A DNA stretch of 64,000 nt from Paenarthrobacter nicotinovorans (GCF_021919345.1 NZ_CP089293.1:372001-436000); one strand, 5' to 3'; positions 16,661 through 25,889 are shown, counted from the first letter of the stretch. Translations and numbers: made by a program. The notes: generated by a model not told the origin, from the sequence alone.

Positions 16661-17341
16661 CTAGGCGATGGCGATACCCGGGCCGCCCGGGAGCGCCACT
16701 TTGGTGGAGATTGCCTGGCCCACTGCCTTGGCTTGCCGCAGGACTTCCTTGGGGCTGGGCGTAATGAGCTCGCCCACGCCCACCAGGTGCATTCCCACTG
16801 CCCGCATCGCGGAGACCAGGTTCTGCCCGACGGCGATTCCAAGTTCGGCCAGCATGCGGCGCAGCTGGCTCTGGGCGCAGCGTGTGACCACAATATGGTC
16901 TGCCAGGAGAACCCCGTTGGCGGTGTGGACTGCCCACTGTCGCGGGGCGGATTCGAGGGGGCCAGAGGCATGGAGACCGCTCCGGGTCATGCTTGCGGCG
17001 AGCCCGTACCCGATGTGCTGGGTTGGGTCCGCGCCCAGGAAATCCAGGCGGACGGCCCTGGTGGTGCTGCGTACGTCCAGATGGTGGCTGGCCGCGTAAT
17101 TGCGTAAGTGGCGGAGGATTTCGTTGCGTTCCTGGATGGACGCGGGATCGGTGACCTCGCAGCGTTGAAGCATGCCTGTGTGGACCGCCGGGCCGGTGGC
17201 TGACAGGGCACCGAAACCATCCACCACTATGGAGCCCACGCCGTAGCGGCTGAGTTCACTGGCAACTGCCAGGCCGGACAAGCCGGTTCCTATGACCACG
17301 GTGGTTGTGCGTTCCGTGCCGGAATCAGGCGCGTGTGACAC
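16661..17341 (-). CDS. Short FAD/NAD(P)-binding oxidoreductase-like protein (226 aa)
   Basis: The N-terminus is a Rossmann dinucleotide-binding motif (VVIGTGLSGLAVASELSRYG, GxGxxG pattern) followed by an acidic strand end (IVVDGFG). The remainder includes GVLLADHIVVTRCA and VGVGELITPSPKEVLRQAKA, echoing the second half of a pyridine nucleotide-disulphide-type flavoprotein. At 226 residues it lacks the substrate and interface domains of full-length members, so it may be a minimal nucleotide-binding protein or a decayed enzyme. GTG at 17341 is chosen for GGAGG nine bases upstream. Function unknown. Confidence 0.65.
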   Translation of the reverse strand: MSHAPDSGTERTTTVVIGTGLSGLAVASELSRYGVGSIVVDGFGALSATGPAVHTGMLQRCEVTDPASIQERNEILRHLRNYAASHHLDVRSTTRAVRLDFLGADPTQHIGYGLAASMTRSGLHASGPLESAPRQWAVHTANGVLLADHIVVTRCAQSQLRRMLAELGIAVGQNLVSAMRAVGMHLVGVGELITPSPKEVLRQAKAVGQAISTKVALPGGPGIAIA

Positions 17342-17758
17342 TGCTTGGTTCCTCCTTGACGTGTGTGCCTTGCGGCATCGCGTGGGATCGCGTCCGAGTT
17401 CCCCAAGCGGCCGCAAATAAATGGCCGGAGTGTGCTGTAGGACACGTTCGCCGGCCATTCGGTGACTCGAACACTACCGAACTTTTTCGCGCATGGATAG
17501 CCTTCCCTGACAGCGTGTTCCGTGTGTTCATCAGCAGCACAAAAACGGGGTCCGGAAACCGAGCCCCGACCGTTATACACATACAGCCGAGCCACCTTGA
17601 TTCGGCCCTGCCGACCGAGAATAGTGGGCATTGGACAGGGAAATTCCGGATTTCCCTGCCCCTGGCCATTGACAATCGAGCCCTCGAGGAATCCGATGCG
17701 GAAAACCTCTGGCAGAATGGCCGGAACATCAAGCAGTAGGTGGAGAGGCGGGCCCCAA
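17342..17758. other. 417-bp divergent intergenic region
   Basis: No gene is supported here. The region must hold the divergent promoters of the Rossmann protein and the universal stress protein; the only clear structure is the palindrome at 17636-17658. Confidence 0.6.
17636..17658. promoter_or_regulatory. 23-bp palindrome upstream of the universal stress protein
   Basis: Perfect arms CAGGGAAAT and ATTTCCCTG flank TCCGG, 100 bp before the USP ATG. The symmetry and lack of a following T-run favour an operator for a dimeric regulator that is not identified. Confidence 0.55.
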
Positions 17759-18796
17759 ATGGACCAGCACGGCAGACACAGTGAAGAGCCACAGGACGGC
17801 GAGGGCCTGACAGTGGCACCGGGCGGCATCGTCGTGGGAGTGGACGGCTCGGAACACGGGCAGTGCGCCCTGGTGTGGGCAGCACGTGAGGCCGAACGCA
17901 GGCAGCTTCCGCTGCACATCGTCACGGCGTACTCGGTTCCTATTTTCGCCGCCTCAGGACTCGACGGCGGATACGCCACCGTGGACGATTCGGTCATTCG
18001 TGAGGGCGCGGAAGCCATTGTCAAGCAGGCCATGGACAAGGTCGCCCGATACTCCATCGACGTTGATGCTTCCGTCGAAAACGGCGACGCAGCAGGCGTG
18101 CTGCTGGATCTTTCCGCAGAGGCAGCGCTGCTGGTTTTCGGAAGCCGTGGCCGCGGCGGTTTCGTAGGTCGTCTGCTGGGTTCAGTCAGCAGCGCCTTGC
18201 CCGCCCATGCCAAGTGCCCCACAGTAACTGTCCCGCTCTATTGTGCTGACCGCCTCGGCGAGAATACCGAGGACAAACACATCAAGGCCGAGCACGCCAA
18301 GGCCGGCCCCCGCATCGTGGAAAACGTGGTTGCAGTGGGCGTGGACGGCTCGGAGCAGGCGCGGGTCGCTGTGCTCGAAGCAGCTGAGCAGGCCCAACGC
18401 ATGGGAGCCAAGCTCCGCGTCATTTGCGCTGTCCCGCAATACAGCGGTTCCTTGGCCTGGGTCCCCGCTCCCTTGGACCGGGACGCCTTGTTTGCCGATA
18501 TCAAGGTTCAGCTGGACGCGGGGGTTGCCTGGCTGCAGAGCCATTTCCCGCAACTGACCATCGAGACGGACCTCAGGGACGGCTCGCCTGTTGACGTTCT
18601 GGTGGAAACCAGCCGCAGCGTGGAATTGGTGGTTTTGGGCACCCGTGGCCGCGGCGGGTTTGCGGGCATGCTGTTGGGATCCACATCGGATGGCGTCCTG
18701 CACCATGCGAAGGGACCCGTGTTGGTTGTTCCGGACCGCGAGGATCCCCGTCTGGCAGACCGCGACAAGTTTGGTCCGATGCTCGGCGCGGTGTAG
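17759..18796 (+). CDS. Universal stress protein with two tandem USP domains
   Basis: 345 residues forming two UspA domains (~20-160 and ~185-335). Each ends in the ATP-binding G-x2-G-x9-G-S/T type loop: GSRGRGGFVGRLLGSVSSAL in the first and GTRGRGGFAGMLLGSTSDGV in the second. Each begins with a VGVDGSE strand. Tandem ATP-binding USPs in actinobacteria are linked to hypoxia and stationary-phase survival. ATG at 17759 has GGAGAGG upstream. The PEP-utilising enzyme gene starts 20 bp after the stop and is probably co-transcribed. Confidence 0.93.
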   Translation: MDQHGRHSEEPQDGEGLTVAPGGIVVGVDGSEHGQCALVWAAREAERRQLPLHIVTAYSVPIFAASGLDGGYATVDDSVIREGAEAIVKQAMDKVARYSIDVDASVENGDAAGVLLDLSAEAALLVFGSRGRGGFVGRLLGSVSSALPAHAKCPTVTVPLYCADRLGENTEDKHIKAEHAKAGPRIVENVVAVGVDGSEQARVAVLEAAEQAQRMGAKLRVICAVPQYSGSLAWVPAPLDRDALFADIKVQLDAGVAWLQSHFPQLTIETDLRDGSPVDVLVETSRSVELVVLGTRGRGGFAGMLLGSTSDGVLHHAKGPVLVVPDREDPRLADRDKFGPMLGAV

Positions 18797-18816
18797 GAAA
18801 AGGCGCAGGAAAAGGG

Positions 18817-21534
18817 ATGCCGGTGTTCACGCTGCAGCTCACGGATATTCGTGGACCCATGCTTCCCGAGGTGGGCGGCAAAGCAGCGAACCTCGGCGAG
18901 CTTGCAGCCGCCGGCCTACCCGTGCCGCCAGGCTTTTGCCTGACCACGGATGCTTATCGGCGTGCGCTGTCATCGAGCGGCCTGGATGACATTTGTGCGG
19001 CCCTGGAATCGACAAGCACGGTTGACCTTACAGGGCTGAACCGGTTGGCCGGGCGGGCCCGTTCCCTGGTCCTCGACGCCGGGGTCCCGGCCGACATCGC
19101 TGAAGCAGTGCGGTCCGCCTATGACGCCCTGGGCAGCAACGTCCCTGTCGCGGTCAGGTCCTCGGCAACAGCCGAAGACCTTCCCTTCGCGAGTTTCGCC
19201 GGCCAACAGGACACTTTCCTGAACGTGGTGGGCGCGGACTCTGTCCTGGATGCCGTGAGCCGCTGCTGGGCTTCCTTGTGGACTGACAGGGCGGTGACGT
19301 ACCGGGCTACCAACGGCATTGAGCATGCTGGTGCCGCCCTGGCTGTCGTTGTCCAGGAGATGGTCGATTCGACGGCTGCCGGTGTTATGTTCACGGCCAA
19401 TCCCGTGACGGGCAAGAGGCACGAGACAGTGATCGACGCGAGCCCCGGTCTGGGGGAGGCCGTGGTATCCGGCGCCGTGAATCCGGATCAGTACGTTGTT
19501 GATATGGCCGGCGGTGCCATTGTGAAACGCACCCTGGGGGACCGGCGGGTGGAGATCCATGCCGTGCCGGGCGGCGGCACGCAACGGACCCAACGGTCCC
19601 TCAACGAAAGTCCGGGGGACCCGGAAGGCGCCCGGGATGCAGCTGTTCAACCGTGTCTCAGTGACCGGCAGATCAAGGAGCTGGCCGAACTTGGCCGCTT
19701 GGTGGAGAGACACTATGGAGCTCCACAGGACACCGAGTGGGCCATGGATCCCAACGGAAAACTGTGGCTGACCCAGGCCAGGCCCATCACCACCCTTTAC
19801 CCGCAAACCACCCGCACCCCACAGGTCCCTGGCATCCACGCCTTTCTGAATTTCAGCCTCGCGCAGGGCCTCACACGGCCACTGACGCCCATGGGTTTGG
19901 CCGGGATTCGCCTCATAGCCTCCTGTGTAGGCAAAACGGCGGGCTTTGCCGTCCCGGATCCCCGGTCAGGACCCTCGCCCTATTACGAGGCCGGCCAGCG
20001 CATCTTCTTTGATCTCACCCCGGTATTGCGGAGCCGGATCGGGCGGAAGATCGTGCCCCGGGTCTTCGATGTCATGGAAGCCCGGTCCGCCATGCTGATA
20101 CGGAGTTTGTTCGATGACGCCCGCTTTTCGGTGACCATCAAAACGCCGCTGAAACTCATCCGCCACGTGGCTCCAGTTGCTGCAAAATACCGCGTCCCCG
20201 AATCGTTGCTCCGGGGTCTGTTCCGTCCGGAGGCGGCCTTGGAACGGGTAGAGCGCCACAGTTCTGACCTCCGCAAAGCCATAGCCGTCCCCGGGGAAGC
20301 CACCGCCCATCAACGGGTAGCCCACGTGCAAAGAATCCTGGGTTCGGAGCTCTTCGCCACCGTCCCGCAAATCCTGCCATTGCCGGCGCTCGGCTTTGCC
20401 CTGCTGGCGCTCGTAGGCCGGATACTCGGCGACCAGGCATCCTACGCTGAACTGCAGACCGTGATCCGCGGGCTGCCCAACAACGTCACCACTGAAATGG
20501 ACCTGGCCCTGTGGCAGCTCGCCTCGCAGATCAGGGAAGATGACGACGCCGCTGCCTCCATGGCTGGCCAAACGGCGGAAGCGCTGCTGGAACGGTACAG
20601 GGACGAGGGGTTGCCTGCCATTGCACAATCCGGCCTCGATGGGTTCCTGCGCGCCTACGGGCACCGGGCCGTGGCTGAAATCGACCTTGGCATGCCCCGG
20701 TGGGGAGACGATCCCACCCACATTCTTGGCGTCCTGGCCAATTATCTGAGACTGCAGCCCGGTGCGGGGGCTCCCGACGAGCAGTTCCGCAGGGCAGCTG
20801 AAGAGGCCGAAGAACAGGTGGCGAAGTTCATCGCCCGGGCCCGGGCCATCAGTCCGCTCCACGCAGTGGTGGTCCGCGCAGCGCTGGACCGAACGCGCAG
20901 GTTCGCTGGTCTGCGCGAGTTGCCCAAATACAACCTCGTGCTGGGCCTCGCCGTGGCCCGGCAACAACTGCTTTTGGTGGGAAACGAACTGGCAGCATCA
21001 CATCGGATCGAGCGCCCGGAGGACATCTTCTTCCTGGATCTGGACAGGGTGGAAAATGCGCTTGCGGGGCAGGATTTCGGCGAGGAAATTGCACAATACA
21101 GGGCGGCCTACGAACACGAACTCCGGCGCAGGCACATTCCCCGGGTGCTGCTCTCAGACGGCACGGAGCCGGAAGCGACGGCTGCGGGCGATGCCGATCC
21201 GCGCCCGGGAACATTGTCCGGCAGCCCGGCGTCGACGGGTCAGGTGAGCGCGCCTGCGCGCGTCATCATGGACCCGGTCGGGGCACATCTGGAGCCGGGT
21301 GAGATCCTCGTGGCTCCGTCCACGGATCCCGGGTGGACCCCGCTGTTCCTCACAGCGGGAGGCCTGGTCATGGAGATGGGCGGGCCAAACTCGCACGGCG
21401 CCGTGGTGGCACGCGAGTACGGGATCCCTGCGGTCGTCGGCGTCCCGGACGCAACCATCCGGCTACGTACGGGCCAGCGCATCACCGTGGACGGTTCAGC
21501 GGGGACAGTCAGTACGGAAGACCCGGACGGCTGA
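18817..21534 (+). CDS. PEP/pyruvate-utilising phosphotransferase (PEP synthase / rifampin phosphotransferase-like)
   Basis: 905 residues in the order of dikinases: an N-terminal ATP-grasp PEP/pyruvate-binding domain (EVGGKAANLGELAAAGLPVP; VAVRSSATAEDLPFASFAGQ; MFTANPVTGKRHETVIDASP; QDTEWAMDP), a ~400-residue central helical domain, and a C-terminal swivelling domain with phospho-His860 in EMGGPNSHGAVVAREYGIP. True PEP synthases end with a PEP/pyruvate TIM barrel. Here the chain stops about 45 residues after the catalytic His, so the layout (ATP domain, middle domain, His domain) matches rifampin phosphotransferases and their relatives. The real substrate is unknown. Confidence 0.85.
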   Translation: MPVFTLQLTDIRGPMLPEVGGKAANLGELAAAGLPVPPGFCLTTDAYRRALSSSGLDDICAALESTSTVDLTGLNRLAGRARSLVLDAGVPADIAEAVRSAYDALGSNVPVAVRSSATAEDLPFASFAGQQDTFLNVVGADSVLDAVSRCWASLWTDRAVTYRATNGIEHAGAALAVVVQEMVDSTAAGVMFTANPVTGKRHETVIDASPGLGEAVVSGAVNPDQYVVDMAGGAIVKRTLGDRRVEIHAVPGGGTQRTQRSLNESPGDPEGARDAAVQPCLSDRQIKELAELGRLVERHYGAPQDTEWAMDPNGKLWLTQARPITTLYPQTTRTPQVPGIHAFLNFSLAQGLTRPLTPMGLAGIRLIASCVGKTAGFAVPDPRSGPSPYYEAGQRIFFDLTPVLRSRIGRKIVPRVFDVMEARSAMLIRSLFDDARFSVTIKTPLKLIRHVAPVAAKYRVPESLLRGLFRPEAALERVERHSSDLRKAIAVPGEATAHQRVAHVQRILGSELFATVPQILPLPALGFALLALVGRILGDQASYAELQTVIRGLPNNVTTEMDLALWQLASQIREDDDAAASMAGQTAEALLERYRDEGLPAIAQSGLDGFLRAYGHRAVAEIDLGMPRWGDDPTHILGVLANYLRLQPGAGAPDEQFRRAAEEAEEQVAKFIARARAISPLHAVVVRAALDRTRRFAGLRELPKYNLVLGLAVARQQLLLVGNELAASHRIERPEDIFFLDLDRVENALAGQDFGEEIAQYRAAYEHELRRRHIPRVLLSDGTEPEATAAGDADPRPGTLSGSPASTGQVSAPARVIMDPVGAHLEPGEILVAPSTDPGWTPLFLTAGGLVMEMGGPNSHGAVVAREYGIPAVVGVPDATIRLRTGQRITVDGSAGTVSTEDPDG

Positions 21535-21539
21535 GCTTT

Positions 21540-22460
21540 TCAGGCGTGCTGGTGCGATTCGTGCTCGGAATGGCTGACGGGCTCCAGTTGGAACGTGCAG
21601 TGCTCGGTGTCGAAGTGCCGGCCAAGGCAGGAGCCCAGCTGGTCCAGGATGCTGTCCGCGCCAGTGGCATTGAGCACCTCGTCCTGCACCACCACGTGGG
21701 CGGAGAACACCGGTACGCCGGAAGTGATGGTCCAGATGTGGATGTCGTGTGCTTCCACCACACCGTCCACGGCCATGATGTGCTCGCGGATCATGTTCAC
21801 GTCCACGCCCTTGGGGGTGGCTTCAAGAAGTACGTCCACCACGTCGCGGAGCAGATGCCATGCACGGGGAATGATCATCAGGGCGATGAGGACCGAGGCG
21901 ATGGGGTCGGCAGCCGAGAACCCGGTGGTCATGATCACGATTGCTGCCACGATGACCGCGATGGAGCCCAGGAGGTCGCCCAGCACCTCAAGGTAGGCGC
22001 CGCGGACGTTGAGGCTTTCCTTTTGCGCTCCCTGCAGGATGAGGAGGGAAACCAGGTTGGCGACGGCGCCCAGGACTGCAGCCCACAGCATTACGCCGGT
22101 CTGGATTTCGGTGGCTTCGCCGAACCGACGGATCGCTTCGATCATGATCACTACGGCGATCACAATGAGGATCAGAGCGTTGGCCAAGGCAGCCAAAACC
22201 TCTGCGCGCTGGTATCCGTAGGTCCGCAGATCGCTGGCCGGGCGGGTGGCAATCCATGCGGCCATGAGCGCAATGAAGACACCTGCAGCGTCGGAGAGCA
22301 TGTGCCCGGCATCCGCCAGCAGCGCCAGGGAACCGGAAACGACGGCACCGACCACTTGGATGCCCACGACGCCCAAGGTGATGCCCAGGACGGCGATCAG
22401 GCGTTTGCGGTGCTTTCCGGTTGCGGTAACGCCGTGCGAGTGGTTGTGATCATGCCCCAT
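21540..22460 (-). CDS. Cation diffusion facilitator (CDF) metal exporter
   Basis: 306 residues, an inner-membrane metal/H+ antiporter of the CzcD/ZitB type. It has a His-rich N-terminus (MGHDHNHSHG), six helices with the A-site motif LLADAGHMLSDAAGVFIAL in helix 2 and LGDLLGSIAVIVAA in helix 5, and a C-terminal cytoplasmic metal-binding domain with HIWTITSGVPVFSAHVVV. ATG at 22460 fixes the His-rich start. It lies 10 bp downstream of the metallopeptidase gene and is convergent with the PEP enzyme. Zinc is the likeliest substrate. Confidence 0.92.
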   Translation of the reverse strand: MGHDHNHSHGVTATGKHRKRLIAVLGITLGVVGIQVVGAVVSGSLALLADAGHMLSDAAGVFIALMAAWIATRPASDLRTYGYQRAEVLAALANALILIVIAVVIMIEAIRRFGEATEIQTGVMLWAAVLGAVANLVSLLILQGAQKESLNVRGAYLEVLGDLLGSIAVIVAAIVIMTTGFSAADPIASVLIALMIIPRAWHLLRDVVDVLLEATPKGVDVNMIREHIMAVDGVVEAHDIHIWTITSGVPVFSAHVVVQDEVLNATGADSILDQLGSCLGRHFDTEHCTFQLEPVSHSEHESHQHA

Positions 22461-22470
22461 GCATACAAGG

Positions 22471-22932
22471 CTAGCCCCAGCCGAGCTCGTGCAAGCGATC
22501 GTCATCTATCCCGAAGTGGTGTGCGATCTCGTGAACCACGGTGATGGCAACCTCATCGATGACTTCCTGGCGGCTGCCGCAGATATCCAGGATGGGCTGG
22601 CGGAAGATTGTGATGCGGTCCGGCAGGGAGCCCGCATCCCACCAGGAATCCCGTTCCGTCAGCGGCACGCCCTCGTACAGTCCCAACAACACTGTGCCCG
22701 GGTCTTCCCCCGGCTGCGGGGTGTAGTCGTCCTCAATGAAAATTGCCACGTTGTCCATGGCATGGGCGGCTTTGGCCGGGATCAGCTGCAGGGCGTCGCT
22801 GACGGCTTCTTCAAACTCCTCGGGTGACATTTGGAAGGGCAGCCTGTGCGGCGCGTCCCGCTCCGGCAGCGGCGAAGAGGGACGCTCGCCGTCGGGAACG
22901 ATGGGAAGTCCGGGAGGAAGATTCGCGGGCAT
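22471..22932 (-). CDS. Small zincin-like metallopeptidase-family protein
   Basis: 153 residues with the zinc-protease signature in VVHEIAHHFGIDDDRLHELGWG: HExxH plus a downstream His/Asp region at the very C-terminus. This matches the compact one-domain metallopeptidase family common in actinobacteria and proteobacteria, whose substrates are unknown. The N-terminal ~45 residues are Pro-rich. The family motif LFIEDDYTP-like is seen as IFIEDDYTPQPGEDP. It is the first gene of a two-gene unit with the CDF exporter. Confidence 0.85.
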   Translation of the reverse strand: MPANLPPGLPIVPDGERPSSPLPERDAPHRLPFQMSPEEFEEAVSDALQLIPAKAAHAMDNVAIFIEDDYTPQPGEDPGTVLLGLYEGVPLTERDSWWDAGSLPDRITIFRQPILDICGSRQEVIDEVAITVVHEIAHHFGIDDDRLHELGWG

Positions 22933-23022
22933 GACTCGACTTTAGTCCGCCACGGCTGTATTAGCGCCCCATGTCATGAGGGATACTGATCTCAGTCCCT
23001 TTCCGATAGACACAGGAACCGC

Positions 23023-23946
23023 ATGACTTCCACCGCTTCCCCCATGTCTGAACCCCTCGACGTCGTCGTTGTGGGCGAGGCGCTGATCGACATCGTGCAG
23101 TCGCCCGACGGCCAGGCCGAATACCCCGGCGGTTCGCCGACCAACGTTGCTTACGGGTTGGGCCGGCTGGATGTGAAAGCCGGACTTTTGACGGCGATCG
23201 GCCGGGACCCCCGGGGCGACGCCATCGCAGCGCACCTCCAGAGCGCGGGAGTGGTGCTGCTGCCCGGGTCCCAGTCCATGGGAAAGACCGCGACGGCGAC
23301 AGCCAGGATCGCTGCAGACGGTTCGGCCGCTTACACCTTCGACATTGAGTGGGCCCTGGCCCCCTTGGCGCTGCCGTATGCGCCGCGCATCCTGCACACC
23401 GGTTCCATTGCTACGTTCCTTGAGCCCGGCGCCGGAGTGGTCCGGAGCTTGTTGGAGCAGGCGCAGGGAGGCTGCATGGTCACCTACGATCCCAACATCC
23501 GCACTGATCTCCTGGGCAGCCATCACGAAGCACTTGCCCTCTTTGAGGAAATTGTGCCGCTGACGGATGTCGTGAGGATGAGTGCCTCGGACGCCCACTG
23601 GCTCTACCCGGGCAAGGCACTGGAGGATATCGCGAGCCATCTTCTGACGCTGGGTACCACCCTGGCGGTCATGACCGAGGGTGCGAAGGGCTCATTGATG
23701 GCCACGCGCCACTTTCAGCTCCGGGTCCGCGCCGTGCCGTCCACCGTGGCGGACACCATTGGCGCGGGCGATTCCTACATGTCGGCGCTCATCATGGGCC
23801 TTTTGTTGCGTGGCAGCGACGGGCTGGCGCCAACCGTGCTGGAGCGGATCGGCAGCATCGCGTCGATGGCAGCCGCCATCACTGTCGGGCGTCCGGGGGC
23901 CAACCCGCCCACGCACCGTGAACTCCTGGCAGAGATGGCCCGCTAG
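23023..23946 (+). CDS. PfkB-family sugar kinase (fructokinase-like)
   Basis: 307 residues. It has the N-terminal ribokinase motif (GEALIDIVQSPDG, then YPGGSPTNVAYGLGRL) and the C-terminal ATP/anion-hole signature DTIGAGDSYMSALI with catalytic Asp. The length suits fructokinase or 2-keto-3-deoxygluconate kinase; the substrate cannot be decided. It is convergent with the EamA transporter, with an 8-bp gap. Confidence 0.9.
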   Translation: MTSTASPMSEPLDVVVVGEALIDIVQSPDGQAEYPGGSPTNVAYGLGRLDVKAGLLTAIGRDPRGDAIAAHLQSAGVVLLPGSQSMGKTATATARIAADGSAAYTFDIEWALAPLALPYAPRILHTGSIATFLEPGAGVVRSLLEQAQGGCMVTYDPNIRTDLLGSHHEALALFEEIVPLTDVVRMSASDAHWLYPGKALEDIASHLLTLGTTLAVMTEGAKGSLMATRHFQLRVRAVPSTVADTIGAGDSYMSALIMGLLLRGSDGLAPTVLERIGSIASMAAAITVGRPGANPPTHRELLAEMAR

Positions 23947-23954
23947 CGGCAGGT

Positions 23955-24896
23955 TCAGCTGGTCCGACGCCGCGTGAGCCCAACGCCCACCAGGCACACC
24001 ACTCCACCGATCAGGCCCCAGATGGTTGGTACTTCCTGAAGGACGGCCCAGGAGATCAGGATCGTTGTTCCCGGCACCAGGTATGTCGTGGCAGCCAGTT
24101 TGCCGGCCGAGATCAGCGACAGGGCGTACGCCCACGTGGTGAAGGCGATGGCGGTGGGGAAGATGCCCAAGTACACCAGGCCGAGCGTGGCCGGAAGAGG
24201 CGCTGCCTGGATTTCGGTCACCAACTGACCTGCCCACGGCAGGCAGCAAAGCGCTCCGACCATGATGCCGAACCACGTTGCCTGGCCTGCTGAGAATTTC
24301 CGGAGCACGGGCTTTTGCAGGATTGCGCTCACTGAGGCGAGCACAGCAGCGAGGAGGCACAACAGCACTCCGGCGACATCCGCCGTCGAACGTTGCCCCG
24401 AACCCAAGGCGATCATCGCCACACCGCAGAAAGCCACCCCGCTGCCGATCAGCAGCCACCGCGGGAAGCCCTCCTTGAGGAAGATTCCCGCCAGGATGGC
24501 GATGAGGATGGGCGAGACGTTGATCAGCATGGCGCTGGTGCCGGCGTCGAGCATGTGTTCCGCGGCGTTCAGGGCGACGTTGTAGCCGCCGAACCACATC
24601 ACCCCGTAGGCCACGATCGGAAGCCACTCCCGGCCTTTCGGCCAGACCTTCAGCGTCGGCAGCACCACAATGCCAAGAACGACGGCGGCAACCGCCAAAC
24701 GCCCGAGCGTCAACGACCCGGGGGAGAAGCTGGGGCCGACCGCCCGGATGCCCACGAACGCGGATGCCCACAGGACAACGGTAACGATGACCGCAGCGAT
24801 GCCCAGTTTGCTGATGGCCGCTCCCGGCGCGGGGGTGGTGCGCGGGGGCAGGCTCGGGGATGGCTGGCCGGGTTCGGCCGGGGAAGTGGTTGTCAT
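23955..24896 (-). CDS. EamA/DMT-superfamily transporter
   Basis: 313 residues with ten predicted helices in two EamA repeats of five (first repeat GIRAVGPSFSPGSLTLGRLA; second LGIFPTAIAFTTWAYAL and LVPGTTILISWAVLQEVPT). The family exports metabolites or amino acids; the substrate is not predictable. The N-terminus is Pro/Thr-rich and cytosolic. The C-terminus ends with a basic RRRTS. Confidence 0.9.
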   Translation of the reverse strand: MTTTSPAEPGQPSPSLPPRTTPAPGAAISKLGIAAVIVTVVLWASAFVGIRAVGPSFSPGSLTLGRLAVAAVVLGIVVLPTLKVWPKGREWLPIVAYGVMWFGGYNVALNAAEHMLDAGTSAMLINVSPILIAILAGIFLKEGFPRWLLIGSGVAFCGVAMIALGSGQRSTADVAGVLLCLLAAVLASVSAILQKPVLRKFSAGQATWFGIMVGALCCLPWAGQLVTEIQAAPLPATLGLVYLGIFPTAIAFTTWAYALSLISAGKLAATTYLVPGTTILISWAVLQEVPTIWGLIGGVVCLVGVGLTRRRTS

Positions 24897-25212
24897 GTGC
24901 CAAATCTATCGGGGCATCGGCCGGGACGGCTGGCGGTTTTCGGACGCGTCAGGGCAAGATCCTGCCAATGTTCGCGGGCCTCCCTTCTCGGGTCTCGCGA
25001 GGGGTTACCTTTCGACTCTTAGGAAGCCTCCAAAAGGGTGGGTTCCAACCCCTCGGCGCGTTCGCAAGCGGGGGCCCGGGATGGTCCTCCAACCTCGATT
25101 TGGGAATATCGGCATCTATGCTCTAAAGTTTTAGAGTCCAGTTCGGACGAGCGAGACACGGAAAGAACGCGTAAAGCGTCCCTTTTCTTTGCAAAATCCG
25201 AATTGAGTTCAG
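24897..25212. other. Intergenic region before the tRNA cluster
   Basis: No gene is supported. It should carry the tRNA promoter. The only structure seen is an A/T-rich near-palindrome CTCTAAAGTTTTAGAG at 25121-25136, 77 bp before tRNA-Glu. Confidence 0.5.
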
Positions 25213-25285
25213 GCCCCCATCGTCTAGCGGCCTAGGACACCGCCCTTTCACGGCGGCGGCACGGGTTCGAATCCCGTTGGGGGTA
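25213..25285 (+). tRNA. tRNA-Glu (TTC)
   Basis: Acceptor GCCCCCA pairs with TGGGGGT (terminal G-T wobble). The anticodon arm CCGCC-CTTTCAC-GGCGG gives anticodon TTC, and the T-arm CGGG-TTCGAAT-CCCG is canonical. No CCA is encoded. Confidence 0.97.
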
Positions 25286-25369
25286 CGCAAGGAAGTGGTA
25301 AATCGGACTGAAAAAGTCTGGTAAGCTAGAAGCCTTGAAAAAAACGCGGTAGAGATACTGCAAACGCAA

Positions 25370-25443
25370 GGCCCTGTAGCGCAGTTGGTTAGCGCGCCGC
25401 CCTGTCACGGCGGAGGTCGCGGGTTCAAGTCCCGTCAGGGTCG
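25370..25443 (+). tRNA. tRNA-Asp (GTC)
   Basis: Acceptor GGCCCTG pairs with CAGGGTC (terminal wobble). The anticodon arm CCGCC-CTGTCAC-GGCGG gives GTC, with T-loop TTCAAGT. No CCA is encoded. It lies 84 bp after tRNA-Glu, probably in one transcript. Confidence 0.97.
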
Positions 25444-25489
25444 CTCTGAGCGCCGAAGAAATTCGGTTCTCAAGGTGACATGTCACCTA

Positions 25490-25565
25490 GGCTCTGTAGC
25501 TCAGTTGGTAGAGCGTTCGACTGAAAATCGAAAGGTCACCGGATCGACGCCGGTCGGAGCCACCA
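25490..25565 (+). tRNA. tRNA-Phe (GAA)
   Basis: Acceptor GGCTCTG pairs with CGGAGCC. The anticodon loop CTGAAAA gives GAA; the T-loop region reads CCGG-ATCGACG-CCGG. Unlike its two neighbours it has an encoded 3' CCA (25563-25565). A terminator follows 7 bp later. Confidence 0.95.
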
Positions 25566-25571
25566 CTGGGA

Positions 25572-25606
25572 AGCATCAGTTCTTTGGAACTGGTGCTTTT
25601 CTTCTT
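25572..25606 (+). terminator. Intrinsic terminator of the tRNA cluster
   Basis: AGCATCAGTTC pairs with GAACTGGTGCT (one wobble) around TTTG and is followed by TTTTCTTCTTTT. Confidence 0.88.
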
Positions 25607-25889
25607 TTAAGGCCCAGGATCTCCGTTGAAGACGCGGCTTCTCCGTCCCCGCGTACCGCCGCCACCCACTTTGAAACTGTGAGGGATCCAACACGCCGTG
25701 TTTGGGTGTGTTGCCGGGCTGTCCGCCCTCAACTTGGGTGGTGGGGGTACAGGGGTTTCCGCAAGATTCGACGTCGGCACCTGGGTGGTGTGGCTTTGTG
25801 ACCTTGTTTGAGGCCGTTGAGCGCGCTTTTCCCGCGGTTTCGAGCTGTTTCGGGTTCAAAACGGGTCAGGAAGCTACTGTTCCGAGGCC
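25607..25889. other. Intergenic region between the tRNA terminator and the PKD-like gene
   Basis: Nothing beyond low-complexity G/T-rich sequence is seen. Short frames here lack ribosome-binding sites and family features. This is the 3' flank of the gene ending at 25890. Confidence 0.5.
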
